NCBI GenBank assembly: GCA_030524805.1 | Contig: JAUNFY010000005.1 | Span: 1 to 64,000, forward strand | DNA length: 64,000 nt | Origin: Bacteroidales bacterium | GTDB taxonomy: Bacteria > Bacteroidota > Bacteroidia > Bacteroidales > Muribaculaceae | Reading direction: 5' to 3' | Shown here: positions 16,732 through 25,205 of the stretch, piece by piece | How the letters are laid out: each line of letters starts with the position of its first letter | Numbering within the stretch: the first letter of the stretch is position 1 | The notes under the pieces: generated by a model | Told to the model about the DNA's origin: nothing | Database searches by the model: none | The model's input: only the letters and a program-made list of their open reading frames with translations | Translations under genes and position numbers: made by a program

Positions 16732-17976
16732 ATGGCAAAAGTAAAACCTTTCAAAGGCGTGCGCCCTCCCAAAGACCTCGTGGAGCAGGTGGCATCGCGC
16801 CCTTACGACGTGCTCAACTCCGAAGAAGCCCGCAAGGAGGCTGAAGGCAATGAGAAATCGCTCTATCATATCATAAAGCCGGAGATAGACTTCGAGCCCG
16901 GTTTTGACGAGCATGACCCGGCGGTGTATGGCAAAGCGGTGGAAAACTACCGCAAGTTCCGCGACATGGGCTGGCTGGTGAAAGACGACGAGGAGAAATA
17001 CTACATCTATGCCCAGACAATGGACGGCCGCACGCAGTATGGCTTCGTGGTGGCTGCATGGGTGGACGACTACATGAATGGCCGCATCAAGAAGCATGAG
17101 CTCACCCGCCGCGACAAGGAGGAAGACCGCATGAAGCACGTGCGTTGCAACAACGCCAACATCGAGCCCGTATTCTTCGCATTCCCCGACAACGATGCCC
17201 TGCAGCAGATTATCGACGAAGTCACTGCCGGCGAGCCGGAATACGACTTCGTGGCACCCGACGGCTTCGGCCACACTTTCTGGGTGATCGACAATCCGGA
17301 CATGATAGCCCGCGTGACAGAGGAATTCGATAGAATACCGAACCTCTACATCGCCGACGGCCATCACCGCAGCGCGGCTGCCGCGCTCGTGGGCAATGAG
17401 AAAGCGAAAAACAATCCCGACCACAAAGGCGACGAGGAATACAACTACTTCATGGCTGTGGCATTCCCCGCATCGCATCTGCGCATCATCGACTACAACC
17501 GAGTGGTGAAAGACCTCAACGGACTGAGCGAGGAGGAATTCCTCGACCGCCTGCGCCTGAACTTCGAGGTAGAGGAGAAAGGCGTGGAAACCTATCATCC
17601 GGCGCGCCTTCACAACTTCGCGCTCTATCTCGGCGGCAAATGGTATTCGCTGACCGCCAAGCCGGGCACCTACGACGACAGCGACCCCATCGGGGTGCTT
17701 GACGTGACTGTATCGTCCGACCTTATCCTGCGCGACATTCTCGGCATCACCGACCTGCGCAGCGACAAACGCATCGACTTCGTGGGCGGCATCCGTGGCC
17801 TTGAGGAGCTGAAGCAGCGCGTAGACAGCGGCGAGATGAAGATGGCGCTGGCGCTCTATCCGGTGACGATGCAGCAACTGATCGATATAGCCGACAGCGG
17901 CAACATCATGCCCCCGAAAACCACCTGGTTTGAGCCCAAACTCCGCTCCGGCCTCGTCATCCACGACCTCGACTAA
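16732..17976 (+). CDS. DUF1015-family protein
   Basis: A 414-residue cytosolic protein matching DUF1015 throughout: the N-terminal AKVKPFKGVRPPKDLVEQVASRPYDV, NEKSLYHIIKPEID, GFVVAAWVDDY, and the conserved histidine block NLYIADGHHRSAAAAL near residue 205. The C-terminal LDVTVSSDLILRDILGI and RIDFVGGIRGLEEL are also typical. The family is widespread and often found near serine-biosynthesis genes, but its biochemical role is not established to my knowledge. There is no serA or serC here. It follows the Fur-family gene by 46 bp and may be co-transcribed with it. Confidence 0.88.
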   Translation: MAKVKPFKGVRPPKDLVEQVASRPYDVLNSEEARKEAEGNEKSLYHIIKPEIDFEPGFDEHDPAVYGKAVENYRKFRDMGWLVKDDEEKYYIYAQTMDGRTQYGFVVAAWVDDYMNGRIKKHELTRRDKEEDRMKHVRCNNANIEPVFFAFPDNDALQQIIDEVTAGEPEYDFVAPDGFGHTFWVIDNPDMIARVTEEFDRIPNLYIADGHHRSAAAALVGNEKAKNNPDHKGDEEYNYFMAVAFPASHLRIIDYNRVVKDLNGLSEEEFLDRLRLNFEVEEKGVETYHPARLHNFALYLGGKWYSLTAKPGTYDDSDPIGVLDVTVSSDLILRDILGITDLRSDKRIDFVGGIRGLEELKQRVDSGEMKMALALYPVTMQQLIDIADSGNIMPPKTTWFEPKLRSGLVIHDLD

Positions 17977-18274
17977 GCCGTCAGCGACCCCGTCCGATCG
18001 GTCTACGACCCCGTCCGGCGCCTTCGCATCCACACGAAGCGTCTGCCTTGACGCCTCTGCATGCTATTAAGCATCTGCATCCACACGGCGCCGATACATA
18101 AACTTGAGGTATCTGCATACACTGCAAAAGCCCGGCCCCCACTCCCGCCACCGGCGGCATGGGAGCCGGGCCATATCCCGGTTTCAGAAGGTTTTCCGGA
18201 CATCGCAAGGCATATCCGGCTTTCATAAGGCGCGTCGCCGGGAATCAGTCAATCCAATAACAACAATAACAATT
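17977..18274. other. Intergenic region before the TPR gene
   Basis: It has several partial copies of (G)CATC(T/C)(G)CATCCACAC-like words at about 18027-18110 and a GC-rich hairpin at 18130-18171. No clear -7 box precedes the TPR gene. The reading frame of that gene is open back to 18104, but this extension has no signal peptide and crosses the hairpin. Confidence 0.5.
18130..18171 (+). terminator. GC-rich hairpin after the DUF1015 gene
   Basis: 18130-18136 pairs with 18165-18171 (GCCCGGC/GCCGGGC), extended by TCCC/GGGA (18143-18146 with 18161-18164). It is a plausible terminator, but no U tract follows. Confidence 0.45.
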
Positions 18275-21200
18275 ATGAGACTTGCTTTATTTCCGCTGTT
18301 ATCATTAGCCTTCTTGTCTGTATCCGCCCAGACCTTGCAGCAGGGTGTGGTGAAGGAATACAATGAGAAAGCCCAGAAAACTCCGCTTGCCGGGGTTGAA
18401 CTCAAAGTGCGCTCCGCAAGCAGCACGGTTTCCGACAACCACGGCGATTTTTCGCTCAATTTCCTTACGCTGAAGCCCGGCGACAAGATCAACGTGCGCA
18501 ACATTGAGAAAATGGGCTATGAAATATTCAATAAGGAAGCCGTGGAGCAATGGATTCTCAGCCCTACGGTGCCTTTTGTCATAGTGATGTGCCGTGTCGA
18601 GAAGTTCAAGGCTATAAGGGATAATTTTGAAAAGAACGCGTCGAAGAACTATAAAAGTCAGTATGACAAGGAGCTCGCGATGCTTGAGAAGCTTAAGGCC
18701 GACGGAAAGATCAAGGAGGAAGAATATCGGCGTAAACTTGCCGAAGCGCAGGAAACGTTTGATGCGCAGATGGACAACCTCGACAACTACATCGACAGGT
18801 TTGCAAGGATCGACCTTTCGGAACTCTCCGAGACCGAACAGGAGATTTTCGAGCTGCTTCAGGCAGGAAATTTCGATGAGGCTATCAGGAAATACGAGGA
18901 GCAGAATCTGACCGACAAGTATCTTGAGGGTCTCAGCCGCAAAGAAGCGCTCACCACTTCGATTGCGAAACTGTCGGAGCTGGAAGCCACCACCTCGGAT
19001 GCAAATGCCCGGCTGCTTGAATCAATCTCACGCCAGATAGAGACACTTATGTTGTCTGGCACCAAGGCCAACAACGATAAGGCATTGGATCTATATCTGA
19101 GGATAGCGGAAACCGACACACTTAATATAGACTGGCAGTTGCGCACCGGAAAGCATCTGATGAAATATCAGGGTAATCCGTCGGGAGCGCTCCCATATCT
19201 TGACAGGGCTCTCCAAATTGCTGAACGGAACGGCGACGACACCAGGCTCCTTGCCGTCTGCTACGGAAATATGGGCAACGCCTATCTCATGCTCGCCAGA
19301 CATGATGAAGCGGAAAGATGCTACACGAAGGCGCTGGATATAAGGGTGAGTGCTTTTGGAGAGGATGATGGCGACGTGTCGCTGTCGTATCATAGTCTCG
19401 GAAACCTCTATGAAAACAAAGGTGCCTACGACAAAGCGCTTGAATATTACGACAAATCAAGGGCTATAAGCGAGATGGTGTGGGGACCGGAGAGCGCGGA
19501 GGTCGCATCTGACTACAACAATATCGGCAACATACATGCCAGAAAGAATGATTACGCCAAAGCCCTCGACTATTATTCCCGGGCGCTTACCATACGCGAG
19601 AAACTGACTGATATCAGTTATTACGACATCGAATCGACATACAATAACATAGGTTACGCCTACTCGAAAATGGCGCAATATGACAAGGCTCTCGACAACT
19701 TCGACAAGGCCCTGAAGCTTTGCCAACAATTGTATGGCGAGGAGCATATCTCCACTGCTGCCGTGCTTGAGAACATAGCCGGAGTGTATCGTGATTTCGA
19801 CAAGTTTGATCTGGCTGAAGAATATGGCGGAAAGGCTTTGGAGGTAAGGAAAAGATACTTGGGCGGGAATCATCCTTCAGTGGCAGAATCACTCAACAAT
19901 TTAGGAAGATTGAAGAGTGCGTCGGGCAATTTCAGCGGGGCTCTTGAATATTATGAAGAAGCGTTGAGGATACAGAAGAGCATATATGGCGACAATCATA
20001 TTGCGGTTGCCAATTCCTACAGCAATATCGGACATATATATTCAAGTATTGCCAGATATGACGAGGCTCTCGAGAGTTTTGGGAAAGCGCTTTCGATTGC
20101 GAAGCAGACTGTAGGCGAGAAACATTCACTGGTTTCCTCTATCTACAACAATATCGGTTCGTTGTATCTCAACACCGGTAATCTTGACGAGGCTCTTTCA
20201 ATGTTGCAGAAATCAACGGCGATACTGGAAGAGATACTTGGGGAGGAGCATCCTGATGTGGCTGTGACTTATGGCAATATAGCTGCAATATTCGACAAGA
20301 AAGGGGAATACGACAAAGCGATAGAGTTTTATCAGAGAGAAATTGATGTATGCAAAGCCATTTATGGGGAGGAGCATGGTACGGTAGCAACCGCCTACGG
20401 CAACATGGGAGTGAGCTACGGCAATATGGGCAATCTTTCCAAAGCTTTGGATTATATGGAAAAGTCGCTTGACATAAGAGTGAAACTTTTTGGAGAAGAT
20501 GGTGACGGAGTGGCGCTGGCTAAATCTAATATCGGTCATTTTCTTCATGAGGCCGGTTATCAGGAAAAGGCATTGGAATACCTGAATGAAGCCGCTGCTT
20601 CATTTGAACGGACAGTGGGCACAGAACATCCTTTGCTTGCAAACGCATTTGAAAAAATCGGTATGGTATATTCTGCTACCGGCCGGCTTGACGTGGCTTC
20701 GGAATATTATAATAAAGCTTTGCGGATAAGGGAAAAAGTGCTTGATCCCAAACATACTGATCTGGCCATTTCCTACAACAATATCGGGGCGATATGTTAT
20801 CAGAGGAATGATTTCGACAATGCTATAGAATATTATCAGAAAGGAGTGAAAATCTATTCTGATAAATTGGGAATGGATCATCCTACGGTTGCCGGTATGT
20901 ATGGTAATATAGGCTTCGCTTATCTCGGGAAGCAAGACCTGAATCTGGCGCATGAGTATTTTGGCAAGGAATTGGGTATCGAGGAAAAACGTTATGGTGC
21001 TGATAGTGATAAAGTTGCATTGGTTAATGCCGGAATAGGAAAAATGATGATTGATAAATCGTATTTCAGCGATGCGATACCATATATGGAGAAAGCCGTT
21101 GCAGTCTTTGAGAAAACAAGGGTTGCTCTGAGTGAATCGATGATGCTGATGCTTTATTTGTGCAATTTCAATTCTGTTGGGAAAGGGGAAAGGAACGTTG

Positions 21201-21535
21201 CGGAGTTTGAAGACTTTATGGCCGACAAGGCATTTGTTGTCTCCGTAGTGGATGGAGGCCCTGCTTCTGAAAAAGGGCTGTCAGGTGACTATTATTTGCT
21301 GGAAATGGGCGACTGGAATTGTGCCAAGGCGCTCACAATGAATATGAATGATGAAAGTTCGAGATTGACAGGAAAAGCGAAGGATATCGTGATAATGAAA
21401 GATGGCATCGTGTCGCGACATCATTTTGAGGACAAGATGGGAGTGCAGTATATTTTAAGAAAAGTGCCGGCAGAAGCAAAGGCGGAGGTTGAGGCAGCCT
21501 ACGCCGGATGGAAAGCGAACGGGGCTGAGTTGTGA
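18275..21535 (+). CDS. Secreted TPR-array protein with PDZ-like C terminus (first gene of the candidate conflict system)
   Basis: A 1086-residue protein. The ATG at 18275 gives a proper signal peptide (MRLALFPLLSLAFLSVSAQ). A short carboxypeptidase-regulatory-like beta domain follows (TPLAGVELKVRSASSTVSDNHGDFSLN), then a helical/coiled-coil part (residues about 110-300). Residues about 310-950 hold some 16 consecutive TPRs of the kinesin-light-chain type, each almost exactly 42 residues, with the pattern YxNIGxxY...YDKALEYYxKAL. Near residues 985-1045, FVVSVVDGGPASEKGLSGDYYLLEMGD resembles a PDZ domain. It probably scaffolds or senses partners in the periplasm. The next gene begins 23 bp downstream, so it heads the cluster. 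The ligand is unknown. Confidence 0.8.
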   Translation: MRLALFPLLSLAFLSVSAQTLQQGVVKEYNEKAQKTPLAGVELKVRSASSTVSDNHGDFSLNFLTLKPGDKINVRNIEKMGYEIFNKEAVEQWILSPTVPFVIVMCRVEKFKAIRDNFEKNASKNYKSQYDKELAMLEKLKADGKIKEEEYRRKLAEAQETFDAQMDNLDNYIDRFARIDLSELSETEQEIFELLQAGNFDEAIRKYEEQNLTDKYLEGLSRKEALTTSIAKLSELEATTSDANARLLESISRQIETLMLSGTKANNDKALDLYLRIAETDTLNIDWQLRTGKHLMKYQGNPSGALPYLDRALQIAERNGDDTRLLAVCYGNMGNAYLMLARHDEAERCYTKALDIRVSAFGEDDGDVSLSYHSLGNLYENKGAYDKALEYYDKSRAISEMVWGPESAEVASDYNNIGNIHARKNDYAKALDYYSRALTIREKLTDISYYDIESTYNNIGYAYSKMAQYDKALDNFDKALKLCQQLYGEEHISTAAVLENIAGVYRDFDKFDLAEEYGGKALEVRKRYLGGNHPSVAESLNNLGRLKSASGNFSGALEYYEEALRIQKSIYGDNHIAVANSYSNIGHIYSSIARYDEALESFGKALSIAKQTVGEKHSLVSSIYNNIGSLYLNTGNLDEALSMLQKSTAILEEILGEEHPDVAVTYGNIAAIFDKKGEYDKAIEFYQREIDVCKAIYGEEHGTVATAYGNMGVSYGNMGNLSKALDYMEKSLDIRVKLFGEDGDGVALAKSNIGHFLHEAGYQEKALEYLNEAAASFERTVGTEHPLLANAFEKIGMVYSATGRLDVASEYYNKALRIREKVLDPKHTDLAISYNNIGAICYQRNDFDNAIEYYQKGVKIYSDKLGMDHPTVAGMYGNIGFAYLGKQDLNLAHEYFGKELGIEEKRYGADSDKVALVNAGIGKMMIDKSYFSDAIPYMEKAVAVFEKTRVALSESMMLMLYLCNFNSVGKGERNVAEFEDFMADKAFVVSVVDGGPASEKGLSGDYYLLEMGDWNCAKALTMNMNDESSRLTGKAKDIVIMKDGIVSRHHFEDKMGVQYILRKVPAEAKAEVEAAYAGWKANGAEL

Positions 21536-21558
21536 ATCTATTTTAATAGGATTTGAAT

Positions 21559-23817
21559 ATGACAGGAAGCGAACGCGAAAGCCGCGAGACATCGAGGAAA
21601 CGGAATCACTCATGGTGGAAAGGATTACCTTTGACCACTGACTATCTTATGTCGGGTAATTTCCTGAGCCTTTTCTTCTTCGTGTTTTTAGCCACAACCA
21701 TACTCTTTTTCATGCTTTGGGGAATCACGGCATATTTCAGCAACTGGAATCCCGGCGAGGCATTCCTTCAACTGACAAACCCAACGCGCCATCTTGATCC
21801 GCCCTATGTGGATCCGGGCGCTCAGGAATGGGTGGCGATAGTGTGCATGAACCTGTTCGGACTCTTTTTCATCAACGGCATAGTGCTTACTATTTTTGTC
21901 AATTGGGTGTCGAACCGCAAGGAACGGCATCTGCGTGGAGAGGCACGTTATCCTTATATTCAGAAGAAGAGGTTTTCGGTGATAATAGGAGGGCACAAGA
22001 TGGCAGCCGGTCTGGCCCATTCGCTTATAAGGAAAAAAGATATCGAGTATGTACTGATCCAGACGCAGCGTAATCCCGAAGCCCTGCGCAAGGAGATAAT
22101 GGCGGAAATCAATGATGAGAAGCTGGCGAAGAATGTGGTGATATATTCCGGCGACCGCACCTCATGGCATGAACTTGCGGAGCTCCGGCTCGACAAGGCT
22201 TGTGAAGTGTATCTGATAGGCGAGCCATTCCATATTGACGGCTCAAGCCATGATGCAATCAACATGCAATGCTGGAATGAGATAACCGGTCATCTCAAGG
22301 AGGAGAGAGCGGTAAGGATTCCCTTCCATGTGATGTTTGAATATCAGTCTACGTTCAGCGCCTTTCAGTTTACCGACATGAAGCTTGAGCAGAGCAGGAT
22401 GTTCCGTTTCATTCCCTTCAGCATGTATGAAACGTGGGCGCAGCATGTGTTGATCGGCAACGGAAATGAGTCGGAGCGGGAATATATCCCTTTGGATGGA
22501 ACCGAAGGAATAGACCGCACATCATGCCAGCGGGTGCATCTCATAGTGATCGGCATGTCGAAAATGGGAATGGCCATGGCTATCGAGGCCGCACATATAG
22601 CCCACTATCCCAATTTCAATAATGAAGCTACCGGAAGGCCGCGCACTCTCATCACGATGATCGACAGAAACGCGAAGCGGGAGATGCTCTACTTCATGGG
22701 GCGTTCACGCCAGCTGTTTCAGCTTGCGCGCTGGCGGTTTGTGAAGGCTCCTGACGGAACTGTGTGTCCTTCCGACGGCAGCTGGAATATCTACGACACC
22801 ATTGAGCAGACCGCAAGCCGCACAAACAAGACGTATCCCTGGCACGACCCTCTTGCCGACCGGGAATACGGGTCGCCATATTTCGGTGGACACCTTGGAG
22901 AAAACCTTATCGACATAGACTTTGAATTTATAGAAGGAGACGTGGCTTTGCCATCCATACAGAAATATATCAGCGATGCGTGTGCCGACAATTCCGCGAG
23001 AATCCGGAGTTTTGATGACGGGGGAGAGGGCCGGATGCGCGATGCTTCGAGCAAGACCACTATTGCCGTATGTCTCCCGGTAGCGGCCGACGCCATGTCG
23101 GCGGCATTGTATTTCGCGCCTGAAGTCTATGAGGATGTGCAGCAGATACTCGTGCAGCAACCGGAATCGGGCGCGTTGGTTAAGGCAATCCGGCATGGAC
23201 TGACCGGAGAGTCTACATCGCTGTTCGGAAAACTCCGGGCTTTCGGCATGACTGATAGATGCGATTATCTCTCGCGCATCAACAGCATTCTTCCGAAGCT
23301 CGTGGCTTACGCCTACAACTTTTGTTCCAAAGAAACGTTGGCCGAAGATTTCCGGAAATCGGGCTGCATGGCGGCCTTCGTGGAAAAAGTGGAGAAAAAC
23401 TGGCTTGCGATATCTCACGACGGTGGCAAAAGCGCGATTTCAAAGAGATGGTCGAATTTATATTGCGCCAATTCCTTCGACACCAAGATACGCTCCATGC
23501 GCATCGACATATCCCGGGGCGGAGAACTGGACGATGCGGAAGTGGTAGGTGAACTCGCCAAGATGGAACACAACCGCTGGGTGATGGAGCAGTTGCTGCT
23601 CGGCGCCAGACCCGTAGACAGCAAATATGCCCGGCACATACCGATAGAAGACGATGATATCCGGAATAAATTGAAGAGCCGGAACATACACCCCGACCTG
23701 ATATCGAACGAAAAACTTGGATCGACCAAAAAGTACGACGAGGGAATAGCCCGCAACATCCCCCTGCTCCTCTCCCTCGCCTCCGAAATAGAGAAATCCA
23801 ACAATCATCAAACATGA
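21559..23817 (+). CDS. Two-TM channel-like protein with RCK-like Rossmann domains and RyR-like domain
   Basis: A 752-residue membrane protein. Two hydrophobic helices (about residues 33-60 and 90-118) flank a 30-residue loop, a TM-loop-TM layout like ion channels, though no TVGYG filter is present. Two Rossmann/TrkA-N-like domains follow: FSVIIGGHKMAAGLAHSLI (about 139) and VHLIVIGMSKMGMAMA (about 327). The C terminus (about 660-745) matches the RyR domain pattern: LAKMEHNRWVMEQLLLGARP, then NIHPDLISNEKL, then KKYDEGIARNIPLLLSLA. The ATG at 21559 follows AGGA, and an upstream in-frame TTG at 21553 is less likely. I infer a gated effector or sensor in which the RyR and RCK domains bind a nucleotide-type signal. 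It lies 13 bp before the SIR2-TIR gene. Confidence 0.75.
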   Translation: MTGSERESRETSRKRNHSWWKGLPLTTDYLMSGNFLSLFFFVFLATTILFFMLWGITAYFSNWNPGEAFLQLTNPTRHLDPPYVDPGAQEWVAIVCMNLFGLFFINGIVLTIFVNWVSNRKERHLRGEARYPYIQKKRFSVIIGGHKMAAGLAHSLIRKKDIEYVLIQTQRNPEALRKEIMAEINDEKLAKNVVIYSGDRTSWHELAELRLDKACEVYLIGEPFHIDGSSHDAINMQCWNEITGHLKEERAVRIPFHVMFEYQSTFSAFQFTDMKLEQSRMFRFIPFSMYETWAQHVLIGNGNESEREYIPLDGTEGIDRTSCQRVHLIVIGMSKMGMAMAIEAAHIAHYPNFNNEATGRPRTLITMIDRNAKREMLYFMGRSRQLFQLARWRFVKAPDGTVCPSDGSWNIYDTIEQTASRTNKTYPWHDPLADREYGSPYFGGHLGENLIDIDFEFIEGDVALPSIQKYISDACADNSARIRSFDDGGEGRMRDASSKTTIAVCLPVAADAMSAALYFAPEVYEDVQQILVQQPESGALVKAIRHGLTGESTSLFGKLRAFGMTDRCDYLSRINSILPKLVAYAYNFCSKETLAEDFRKSGCMAAFVEKVEKNWLAISHDGGKSAISKRWSNLYCANSFDTKIRSMRIDISRGGELDDAEVVGELAKMEHNRWVMEQLLLGARPVDSKYARHIPIEDDDIRNKLKSRNIHPDLISNEKLGSTKKYDEGIARNIPLLLSLASEIEKSNNHQT

Positions 23818-23830
23818 AATAAATTGAACC

Positions 23831-25201
23831 ATGATGGATGCAATCAACAGCCGATATAAGAAAATTGTGGAGAATCTCATCGAGATGAAGGATGTGGTCG
23901 TGCCAATATTGGGCGATGACATATTCTATGTGATGAAAGAAGGGGAAAGAAAGATGTCGATACATGAATATCTTCTTGAATCTTTTGTGGAGGAATATGG
24001 CGAGAATGGCATGACGAAAGAAGACAAGGCTGTTGTCACGAACGGTTTTTATTATGGATTGTCGAAACTAGAGCGATTTTTTCCGGATGATTTCGAGACA
24101 GACTACCGGTGCTATATCCGCAAAGCCAATAAGCAGGGATGGATAAGGATGGAAGACACGATAAAGGAATTTCTTGAAGCGTTCAGGTTTCCACTTCTTA
24201 TCACGACATCTCCATTCAATTTTATCAGGGAGCAACTGACCACACAGAATTATGTGTCTTACGCCTATAGTCCGAAAAGTTCAAATACTGAAAGGCTTGA
24301 GAATCAGCAGCCATTGATATATCATATTTTCGGCACAGTTGCAGATGGAGCTGAGTGGGTGTTCGATGAAGATAAACTTCTTGAATTCCTGCACAGCCTC
24401 CACAATGAAGATACGACTTCGAAAGGCCTGAGGCAGTATATGGAGTCAAAAAACTGCCGTTTGCTTGCGATAGGATGTAATCTGCCCGATTGGCTGTTTC
24501 GCTTTTTATGGTATCCCATCAAAAGCGGATCTGGAAACGGGAGGCAGAAAAAGGGGTATTGGATAAATTCAAGGGAAATAACAGAGAGTTTCAATGATTT
24601 TCTCGACAATATTAATTTTTACACAGCAAGTGAAGTCAAAGACATTCTGTCGACTGCAGTTGCATTGATAAAGGATATTGAACAAGAAGAGGAGACAATG
24701 GCTCTTACAGAAGGGGAAGTTTGCTATGACGGATTCCTGTCGTACGCATCGGAAGACTATCTGATAGCTAAGAAACTGTTTAATCAACTTACCGACAAGG
24801 GATACAAGATATGGTTTGACAAGAAAGGTTATGCCAAACTTGAAGCAGGCGATAAATACATGAGAAAAATCAAGGCCGGATTAGCGGTTTCCAAATACTA
24901 TATACCGCTGATAACCGGCAAATTCCTTAAGAAGATCCGTGATTCGAGTAGCAATCTTTCGCAGGAACTTGATCTGGCAAAGGAGCATTATGCATCTTTC
25001 GCAAATCCTCCTGAGAGGTATTCTGTTCCGGTATTGGTGGAGGGTAGCATCTATAAAGATGAAAATTTAACTAGCACTCCGGTCACAAGCGCACTGGTGG
25101 AAGGCTGGGCTAAATTCGAAATACTGCCCCGCCCATTTTTCTGGCAGATTAACATGTATTCATATTCGACAGAAGACACATCCATAGACTTTACATTATA
25201 G
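23831..25201 (+). CDS. SIR2-like (degenerate) / TIR fusion protein
   Basis: A 456-residue protein. Residues 1-270 follow the SIR2-like order, but with key residues changed: VVPILGDDIFYV in place of the GAGxS loop, LLITTSPFNFI in place of TxNxD, IYHIFGTV in place of the catalytic HG, and LLAIGCNLPDWLFRFL matching the GxSLxD segment. Residues about 297-440 form a TIR domain: YDGFLSYASEDYLIAKKLF, KGYKIWFDKKGYAKLEAGD, SKYYIPLITGKFL and NLSQELDLAKEHY, whose Glu fits the NAD-hydrolysing glutamate. TIR and SIR2 domains in bacterial defence cleave NAD+ or make or sense nucleotide signals. The next gene begins 4 bp later, indicating one transcript. I infer the TIR is the active part. Confidence 0.8.
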   Translation: MMDAINSRYKKIVENLIEMKDVVVPILGDDIFYVMKEGERKMSIHEYLLESFVEEYGENGMTKEDKAVVTNGFYYGLSKLERFFPDDFETDYRCYIRKANKQGWIRMEDTIKEFLEAFRFPLLITTSPFNFIREQLTTQNYVSYAYSPKSSNTERLENQQPLIYHIFGTVADGAEWVFDEDKLLEFLHSLHNEDTTSKGLRQYMESKNCRLLAIGCNLPDWLFRFLWYPIKSGSGNGRQKKGYWINSREITESFNDFLDNINFYTASEVKDILSTAVALIKDIEQEEETMALTEGEVCYDGFLSYASEDYLIAKKLFNQLTDKGYKIWFDKKGYAKLEAGDKYMRKIKAGLAVSKYYIPLITGKFLKKIRDSSSNLSQELDLAKEHYASFANPPERYSVPVLVEGSIYKDENLTSTPVTSALVEGWAKFEILPRPFFWQINMYSYSTEDTSIDFTL

Positions 25202-25205
25202 CGAT

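Noticed and set aside
16693..18033. 446-codon minus-strand frame opposite the DUF1015 gene
   Set aside because: Composition rich in His and Val without domains, fully covered by a gene with clear family motifs on the other strand.
18104..18274. N-terminal extension of the TPR protein
   Set aside because: It would place 57 basic residues before a typical signal peptide and cross a GC-rich hairpin; the ATG at 18275 is a better start.
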